6,393 nt of DNA from Victivallales bacterium. GTDB taxonomy: Bacteria; Verrucomicrobiota; Lentisphaeria; Victivallales; Victivallaceae. The position numbers were made by a program, and so were the translations under genes. A model generated the notes under the pieces. It saw nothing but the letters and a program-made list of their open reading frames with translations. It was not told where the DNA came from and searched no databases. Where the stretch lies: positions 1 through 6,393 of the forward strand of contig DAOWBJ010000106.1 in NCBI GenBank assembly GCA_030634125.1, in the 5' to 3' direction. Each line of letters opens with the position of its first letter. Position 1 is the stretch's first letter. Of the stretch, positions 5,451-6,393 are shown piece after piece.

Positions 5451-6221
5451 ATGGCTAAAACAGCCTTTGCGATAGCCTGTCATCCTGATGATATTGAATT
5501 CATGATGGTCGGTACATTAATAAAACTCAAGGAAGCCGGATACGAAATTCATTATATGAATATCGCCAATGGTTCCCTGGGGACGAATCAATATGATTAC
5601 GAAACTATCGTCAAGATGCGCCGTCTGGAGGCGATTGAGGCATGTAAAGTAATCGGCGCTCATTTTCACGAAAGTCTTTGCGATGATCTGGAAGTATTCT
5701 ACTGCCAGGATACGCTTGAAAAATTAGTACCGATTGTTCGGGAAGTCGCTCCTGAAATTATTTTGACTCATGGTCCTTATGATTATATGGAAGACCATGT
5801 CAATTCAGAACGCCTGGCGGTTTCCGCCGCGTTCTGCCGCGGTATGACCAACTTTAAATGCAATCCGGCGCACCCCGCGATTGACGGTAAAGTAAGGGTT
5901 TATCATTCAATGCCGCACAGCTTGACCGATCAATTGAAAAATCCAATAATCCCTGAAATTCTGGTTGACGTAACGAACACTATTGAGACCAAGAAAGAAA
6001 TGCTCGCTTGTCATCGCAGCCAGAAGGAATGGCTTGATTCCAGTCAGGGGCTTGATTCATATTTAATTGACATGGCGGAACGCTGCGGGCATTTCGGTAA
6101 AATGACCGATGAGTTCCAATACGCGGAAGGCTGGATACTGCACAGTCACATAGGATTTTGTGACGAGCAGGACGACCCGGTAACGGTCGCCCTCGGCAAG
6201 GCTGTATACAAAAATAATTGA
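5451..6221 (+). CDS. PIG-L/LmbE family zinc-dependent deacetylase
   Basis: Predicted metal-dependent de-N-acetylase of 256 residues acting on an N-acetylated sugar, in the family of MshB, BshB and GlcNAc-PI de-N-acetylases. The N-terminal CHPDDIEF (10-17) is the AHPDDxE motif: His11 and Asp14 bind zinc and Asp13 is the usual general base. RRLEAIEACKVIGA (57-70) is the family's RxxExxxAxxxLG helix. THGPYDYMEDHVNSERLAV (106-124) is the HPxDxxxDH motif, with His116 as third zinc ligand. MLACHRSQKEWL (184-195) is the conserved later helix. No signal peptide, so it is cytoplasmic. AGGGAG 7 nt upstream of the ATG, 15 nt after the NagB-like gene, indicates one operon. The pairing suggests deacetylation feeding the neighbour, for instance GlcNAc or GlcNAc-6-phosphate. 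MshB/BshB-type thiol synthesis is less likely because no glycosyltransferase or Cys ligase is present, but the substrate is inference. Confidence 0.93.
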   Translation: MAKTAFAIACHPDDIEFMMVGTLIKLKEAGYEIHYMNIANGSLGTNQYDYETIVKMRRLEAIEACKVIGAHFHESLCDDLEVFYCQDTLEKLVPIVREVAPEIILTHGPYDYMEDHVNSERLAVSAAFCRGMTNFKCNPAHPAIDGKVRVYHSMPHSLTDQLKNPIIPEILVDVTNTIETKKEMLACHRSQKEWLDSSQGLDSYLIDMAERCGHFGKMTDEFQYAEGWILHSHIGFCDEQDDPVTVALGKAVYKNN

Positions 6222-6243
6222 ACATCGAACATCGAACATCGAA
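6220..6243 (+). repeat. Heptamer direct repeat, three GAACATC units plus a partial unit
   Basis: Three exact tandem copies of GAACATC occupy 6220-6226, 6227-6233 and 6234-6240, followed by GAA. The first unit starts inside the TGA stop of the PIG-L gene (6219-6221). A diverged piece, GAACATAGAAC, recurs at 6297-6307. I recall tandem heptamers of this kind between genes of Lentisphaerae, Verrucomicrobia and Planctomycetes; on the minus strand they translate as FDVRCSM. Confidence 0.8.
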
Positions 6244-6375
6244 TGAAAAAATGTAAAAGTTTAGCGTCAAAAAGTTGAGCAGGAAATTTATAGCACGAAC
6301 ATAGAACTGGAAGTTGATAAAATTAACAGATATGAAAAAAGTGAAAAATATTTCATAAAAATGGAAGCAAAAATC

Positions 6376-6393
6376 ATGACAAAGAAGCAACAA
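6376..6393 (+). CDS. Possible start of a further gene (3' cut by the window)
   Basis: An ATG at 6376 opens a frame reading MTKKQQ to the window edge, with GGAAG 8 nt upstream; an in-frame ATG at 6361 is the alternative start. Only six codons are visible, so identity cannot be judged and the call may be false. The stretch 6244-6375 before it is AT-rich, with no clear terminator or promoter that I can see. Confidence 0.25.

Noticed and set aside
6220..6307. CRISPR array or attachment site
   Set aside because: The repeat unit is only 7 nt, tandem without spacers, and there is no integrase, cas gene or tRNA near it.
5980..6393. Long minus-strand open frame running off the right edge
   Set aside because: Most of it is the reverse of the PIG-L gene and of the heptamer repeat; the translation is low-complexity Phe/Asn-rich followed by Pro/Arg-rich sequence with no domain and no ribosome binding site.
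1..6393. A defence, phage or mobile-element cassette
   Set aside because: All gene products are housekeeping, signalling or metabolic families; no transposase, integrase, toxin-antitoxin pair, nuclease or terminal inverted repeats were found.

Overview
The window looks like a chromosomal, mostly housekeeping stretch from a PVC-group bacterium, most plausibly Lentisphaerota (Victivallis/Lentisphaera-like) or a close relative. The pointers are a small secreted protein of the exosortase-associated TIGR04073 type, a divergent NagB-like isomerase paired with a PIG-L deacetylase (a pairing I associate with Lentisphaerae and Planctomycetes), and a heptamer repeat based on GAACATC of a kind I recall from these genomes. 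The assignment is inference from gene content, not from a phylogenetic marker. There is no sign of phage, IS element, CRISPR array, tRNA or rRNA.

Layout. (1) Positions 2-811, plus strand: the 3' part of a response regulator whose receiver domain is cut by the window edge and is followed by a GAF-like region with no recognisable DNA-binding output. Its 3' flank (812-932) carries a run of short inverted repeats ending in an intrinsic terminator. (2) 931-2031, minus strand: ychF, convergent with the regulator. (3) 2110-2553, minus strand: a small signal-peptide protein of the TIGR04073 type, separated from ychF by a strong minus-strand terminator. (4) 2554-2738: a divergent AT-rich promoter region. 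(5) 2739-4386, plus strand: queF and argJ, overlapping by 8 nt with a strong Shine-Dalgarno site for argJ inside queF. (6) 4387-4508: a weak terminator, then a well-formed sigma70-type promoter with a perfect inverted repeat at the expected transcription start. (7) 4509-6221, plus strand: the NagB-like and PIG-L genes, 15 nt apart, a two-gene operon. (8) 6222-6393: a triple GAACATC repeat starting inside the last stop codon, AT-rich spacer, and possibly the first codons of another gene.

How the genes work together. queF completes preQ1 synthesis for queuosine tRNA modification, and argJ supplies the acetyl cycle of arginine synthesis; their overlap implies translational coupling rather than a shared pathway. 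The last two genes form the most interesting unit: a predicted zinc de-N-acetylase and a sugar-phosphate deaminase/isomerase homologue with an altered active site, under their own promoter. Together they could deacetylate and then deaminate/isomerise an amino sugar, replacing the usual NagA/NagB pair, but the substrate cannot be read from the sequence.
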